64,000 bases of DNA, taken from positions 1 through 64,000 of the forward strand of contig CAXKVR010000167.1 in the NCBI GenBank assembly GCA_964058845.1. Reading direction: 5' to 3'. Below the pieces are notes generated by a model, which searched no databases, had not been told where the DNA came from, and saw only the letters and a list, made by a program, of their open reading frames with translations. Made by a program: the position numbers and the translations under genes. Source of the stretch: Carex sylvatica (lineage: Eukaryota; Streptophyta; Magnoliopsida; Poales; Cyperaceae). Positions 59,901 through 64,000 of the stretch are shown here, piece by piece. Numbering within the stretch: position 1 is the stretch's first letter; every line of letters starts with the position of its first letter.

Positions 59901-61855
59901 TTCAAGATAGGTGTATGTCATCCTTGCTAACTTAATCTTTTCTTGATCTTGAGCAGATTATCCAATATAATTACTCTTGTAATTTATACCGTTAGCAGAT
60001 AATTTTACTCTATCTAGGGGCACAGTGATGCTATAACACGTATAGAGATACGAGGGACAATGGTACTTTTGGTAAACCATCACTTTCTCAGCTAAGCTAT
60101 GCATACGGAAGTGCTACCGTTATAACTACTTTTTACGGACAGCGTTAGATAACACTCACACATACACATCTCTTAGTAGGAACGATGGATGCCTCATACT
60201 GTAGAACTTAATACTGAATGAAAACATTAATGACACGAACACAATTTCATTTAATGTTTCATTCGGAGTTTGTCAAATATCATGTTCCTATAACACGTAT
60301 CTATGTAATTAAAATGATATTTCTTGTCAGTAGTCTGTAAAACTTGATCATTTTTTAATCCACATACTAATCTTGTAGCGGTCAATTAGTATTACTGCTA
60401 ATTACCTTGGTTAGTGACTTTTAAAAATATATATCATCTATATTATGGAGTTTCACAATTCCAGCCATGAACTCGAAATGATCCTCAAGACAATAAAATA
60501 TTATATAATTAAACATTCAATTCATGAACAAAGCTTTATGATAATTTATCGTATTATTGACTTCTAGATTATTACAAACTAACACGTTTAATTGGATAGT
60601 TCGTACAGAGTAAAAAATATTAGAATGAATCATAACTTTACAAATATTTTTAACTAAAACATATTACTATGTCCCGGTTCTATTTCGCTGCCCCCTACCT
60701 CCAATTTAGATATTATAAATGATCGAGTATAATGAGATATGGTCCGTCAGTTTCAGTCCGATACAAATTTTTGGATACGTTTGGATTAGTGATGGATTTT
60801 TAAATTAGTGATTGAAAATAGTGCTAACCTGAGTAGTGATTTAAAATAGTGCTAATTTTACACTATTTGGATCAGTAAATGTAATTAAACAATATTATTT
60901 TTGTCCTAAATTTTTGACAATTTAATTTATTACAAATCTAGAAATAAGTGATAAATTTTAAATCACAATAGCTACACAATACATTGAATATAGAATGATC
61001 ATCAGAATTCTAAACTTCAGAGTTTAATTAACAATTCATTTTTTTTCTTCTCTATCGGAAAGTTTTTGTTTTGTGAAGAGAAAAAGAGTTGTTGACATAA
61101 TGAATAAAAAAAAAGGTGGAAAAGTTTTTTTTTTTTATCAATATAACCTCTTATACCCTCAAATTGCTAACCCACCTTTTCAACGAGTTAGCATAACTCA
61201 CTTCTATACTATTCTTATTTTCTATTTGACATTTAAATTGCAACTAATCTAAACAAAAGGAGCTATTCCTGAATTAAAGGTATTATAGTCCAATCCAAAC
61301 ACACCCTGTATCTAAATTCTCTCAACAACTGATATCTAAATTGGCACCATAATACTCCCTATATCCATCCTCTCCCCCTCCCCCTCCTCCGGTATTGATG
61401 TTGTATGAATGTGAACTAACGCTGGTATGAAATGCATTACAGAAGAAAACACTATCCTTACCTAGATCAATGCCAATGCAGGTGGCAATTACAAGAGGAA
61501 TTAATTCTTCGTGCAATGATTGCGAAGAGTTTGTTTCGAATATGCATCTTTTTAAGAACCAAATTTGTTATTTTTCTCTCAGAAAAATAGGAACTTTTTT
61601 TTATTTTTTATTTTTCATTCCACCATTCGAATACTTTTAACAGTCAATATTTGTTTATTCTATTGTAATCTTAATAGAAAGAAAAAAAAATAAGAAATTG
61701 ATTTGGACTGTTGAAAGATTCAACTGGGCACCACCTAGCTAAGTTAAGAAAATTTCAATCTTTACTTTATGCTATGAGTTTAAGGATATGCCATGTTTAT
61801 CTTTGAGCTGTGGTTCGATGGCTTTACTCAACCAATGTCAAAGATATTGGAAGAT
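56966..61855. other. Non-coding DNA with transposon-like stretches, unclassified
   Basis: 57370-57595 looks like a half copy of the 18.68-kb MITE family (ending GTAATATGCATATTAC). 57600-58860 and 58860-60600 read like non-coding parts of LTR elements, but I find no LTR pair, primer site or coding domain. The GA-rich run 56990-57025 is a microsatellite. The frames 58390-58611, 59059-59313 and 61322-61516 show no domain. Confidence 0.35.
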
Positions 61856-63368
61856 TGATATATTGCTACTTTATCTATATTCTGACCGTACTTTGCATTA
61901 AAACTTGTGCCTAAAACTCTGAATTTATGTTCATTTCATTGCATATCTGTGGGATGTGGTACTGCTATGCTTTGGTTCTTATTTTGTAGGAAACGGATGA
62001 AACCAAGGAAGAACCTGGAGTTTGAAGGCCTATGTTTTGGTTCTTATATCCGTGCACCATCTGTATACGAACCGTGCACCATCTAAATACGGACCGTACA
62101 CCATCTGCATACGGACCGTGCACCATCTGCCCAACCACAGACTCAAGACTCATACGGCCGTGCACAATCGACCTCACCAAGACACAGTCACACGGTCCGT
62201 GCACCAATGCATACGGACCATGCATGACATTTCTGGAAACCACGATCAGAAAAGAAAACAATGGCCAGTTGTGGAAGGTCGTGAAAGGAAGGAATAAAAG
62301 CGGGATTCTGGGCAATAGAGAGACCATTCTGAAGCCAAGGAAGAGACCTAGGGCTTAGAAAAGAGACGGCTTGACTTGGAGAAGAAGAGAGGAGGAAAAC
62401 ACGAGTTTTGCGATGAATCTTCTTGTTTCTTTGAGTTTTGTCATGAACTTTATTATGACTATTTTTTTATTTACTTTTTGACTATGTTAGGCTAAATACT
62501 TTGTTTCTAGTGTTATAATGTAGTTGAATGCTTAGTTTTATTTGCTAGTTATTTGGAATTTGTGTTAATCTTGTGCTTGCTTGTTGTTGTAGTATTTTAT
62601 TGCTTGGTTGAATTTGTTTGAATTGATTGGTTTATCCGTTAGATGCATGGCTACATCTAGATACTAGTTGTAAGACCTTGATATTCACTCGACCAAATTA
62701 GGTATATGAGATAGCTTTGTGAACCGAAAGGTGAAACCAAGTGGTAACCGAGAGGTAAAGCTTTTCTCGCGTTGAAAGATCGAGGATATCTTTAGTAAAC
62801 TAATGATTGACTTAGGTTAATTAAACCAACAAATGATGGTTGAGGTTTAAGAATCCTAAGAGGGAAGAAATTAAGTTTTGTACCAAGTAATTAAGCCAAC
62901 AAACGAAAGTTGAGGATTAGGGACTCAAGTACGGTTAACATAAACCCTGTACAAAGGAACCACACAAAAACCAGTAGCTGCTATATTAACTTGAGGGCCA
63001 CATGGACCGTGTATGAAAGTACACAGTCCGTGCACATTACACATGGCCCATGCAGGAAAGTGCACGGACCGGGCACCTTGAGGCTAAGCTGAGATGAAGT
63101 CAGAAATCCTAGGAACCCCCCTGTTATTCATATTAAAACAAAACCAAAAGCTTTATTGTTTTGAATATTGTTATCGAACTATTTAAAACACAAAATACCC
63201 CCAATTCACCATTGCAGACTTCTAGAATTTTCATAAATTGAGTAGCGTATGAAAATATTCAAACCGTCCCTGTGGATTTGACTTGAGTAGAACTGAACTT
63301 CTGTTGTAAGCTTGCAACTGAATTGAGTATAACTAGGTATTAAAAGCATATACGTTTCATAACGAACA
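61856..63368 (+). mobile_element. 5' LTR of Athila copy C (1513 bp)
   Basis: Starts TGATATATTGC and ends CATAACGAACA, directly before a primer-binding site. Landmarks shared with copies A and B: ATGTGGTACTGCTATGCTTT (61955), TTCTAGTGTTATAATGTAGT (62506), AACCGAAAGGTGAAACC (62721), AAACCGTCCCTGTGGATTTG (63261). The element continues past the window end, so the 3' LTR and pol are not visible. Confidence 0.75.
62041..62225 (+). repeat. CACGGTCCGTG-type words in the Athila C LTR
   Basis: Four near-tandem units of about 20-22 bp (GTGCACCATCTGCATACGGA type) at 62049-62140, then looser copies (CATACGGCCGTGCAC, CACGGTCCGTGCACC, CATACGGACCATGCA) to 62225. More occur at 63003-63080 in the LTR and at 63611-63650 inside gag (ACACGGCCCATGT, ACACGGTCTGTGC). 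The words are near-palindromic and centred on GG(N)CC. Confidence 0.75.
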
Positions 63369-63375
63369 AGCTTTT

Positions 63376-63393
63376 TAGCGTCGTTGCTGGGGA
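63376..63393 (+). other. Primer-binding site of Athila copy C (tRNA-Asp type)
   Basis: TAGCGTCGTTGCTGGGGA lies seven bases after the LTR end. It matches 15 of 18 bases of TGGCGCCGTTGCCGGGGA, the complement of the tRNA-Asp 3' end used by Athila elements. The three differences are all G-to-A or C-to-T transitions, as methylated-cytosine decay would leave. Confidence 0.75.
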
Positions 63394-63524
63394 CGGCATC
63401 GAAAATTCTGGATTTTACTTATTTTGCTAAATTCTAGATTTTAACTTGTATCTTTTTCTTTTACTTTTTCCATCACTACAAGAACAAGCTGGAATTCATA
63501 CCATCACCGAAGAGCCACTACAAT

Positions 63525-64000
63525 ATGAGGAGCAAAGGACAAACTTCCAACTTGGAAACTCCTCCAGATCCTACTCAGACCCAGGACACAGTTGTTCCTG
63601 CACAATCACCTCTGTACACGGCCCATGTACCTAACACACGGTCTGTGCACTCAAACAGCCCAAGCAGAGGAGAGACAGATCCCGTTAAAGACTCAATGAG
63701 TAACACCGGAGAAGACAGGAAAGAGGACCTGAACGATGTCCACAACTCCAATGATGACATGGCTAACTTTATTCCAAGGACTTTGCGAGAGTTCAATGTG
63801 CTGAGAGCTAGATATGTGAGGGGAGCAATTAGGCTACCAAGGATTGTCGGAAACCAACCGAACTTCAATCCCAATGTTGTCAACATCGTGCAATAGAACA
63901 CGTTCCACGGATTGCATCATGAGGATCCACATGCTCACTTACAGACATTACTCGAATGTTGCACCACCATTAAAATAAATGGCGCAACAACATATTATAT
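63525..64000 (+). pseudogene. Athila copy C gag N-terminus, one stop, cut by the window end
   Basis: ATG at 63525 opens MRSKGQTSNLETPPDPTQ, a hydrophilic leader, then NFIPRTLREFNVLRARYVRG and NFNPNVVNIVQ. TAG at 63894-63896 interrupts; the same frame goes on with NTFHGLHHEDPHAHLQ and LLECCTTIKINGA to 64000. FHGL-EDP-H and the C-TIKINGA block are typical of Athila gag (capsid start). The stop could be a CAG-to-TAG change. Leader residues 30-45 are encoded by the CACGG-type words, so these words have entered coding sequence. Confidence 0.7.

Noticed and set aside
58860..60600. A further LTR retrotransposon
   Set aside because: The texture is suggestive, but no LTR pair, primer site, polypurine tract or coding domain could be found.
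62022..62358. Frames with repeated CTICIRTVHH-like pattern
   Set aside because: This is the translation of the tandem CACGGACCGTG words in the Athila LTR, not a repeat protein.

Overview
This is nuclear DNA of a flowering plant, probably a eudicot. It is strongly AT-rich, and its one intact gene has seven exons with GT/AG introns. Nearly everything else is plant transposable elements: Athila, Tekay and SIRE-type LTR retrotransposons, Mutator-like foldback elements, a hAT, MITEs and tRNA-type SINEs. I cannot name the species. There are no rRNA or tRNA genes, no CRISPR array and nothing bacterial.

Layout. 0-12.6 kb: AT-rich DNA with two large Mutator-like foldback elements (9-bp target duplications CTCACAAAT and CTTTGCTAG), a 30-bp tandem array, a SINE and a non-autonomous hAT. 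12.65-17.2 kb: an Athila LTR with no internal region, split by the 3' part of a SIRE-type Copia element (LTR, polypurine tract and envelope-like ORF, pol missing). 18.7-22.6 kb: a cluster of MITEs, one split by a third foldback element. 23-25 kb: paired SINEs and non-coding DNA. 25.3-29.6 kb: remains of a small unknown minus-strand gene that seems to have been split by a transposon carrying a plant-mobile-domain (PMD) gene. 30.1-33.9 kb: an intact SWI3B-type chromatin-remodelling gene, seven exons and 491 codons. 35.3-39.5 kb: a tandem array of about 125-bp units interrupted by a 2.7-kb solo LTR with a perfect 5-bp duplication. 41.1-57 kb: a decayed Athila element whose 3' LTR contains a nearly complete Tekay chromovirus on the minus strand. 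57-61.9 kb: non-coding DNA. 61.9-64 kb: 5' LTR, primer-binding site and gag start of a third Athila, running off the window.

The only gene that looks functional is SWI3B. A short start-like exon (29.53-29.59 kb, minus) and C-terminal exons of the same orientation (25.28-25.73 kb) suggest SWI3B once had a head-to-head neighbour, later split by the PMD element and shortened.

The most unusual pattern crosses element classes. Unrelated families here each carry a cluster of short near-palindromic words of their own: GGACGGACCGTCC in foldback 1, CCGTGG...CCACGG in foldback 2, AAACCGTA...TACGGTTT in the PMD element, AGTGCGGACGCACT in the Tekay LTR, CACGGTCCGTG-like words in one Athila, TACGGNCCGTA-like words in another and AACGTTGCAACGTT-like words in the SIRE LTR. 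Second, the PMD element shares 176-bp subterminal repeats and its terminal bases with foldback 2, which ties a PMD gene to a Mutator-like element group.
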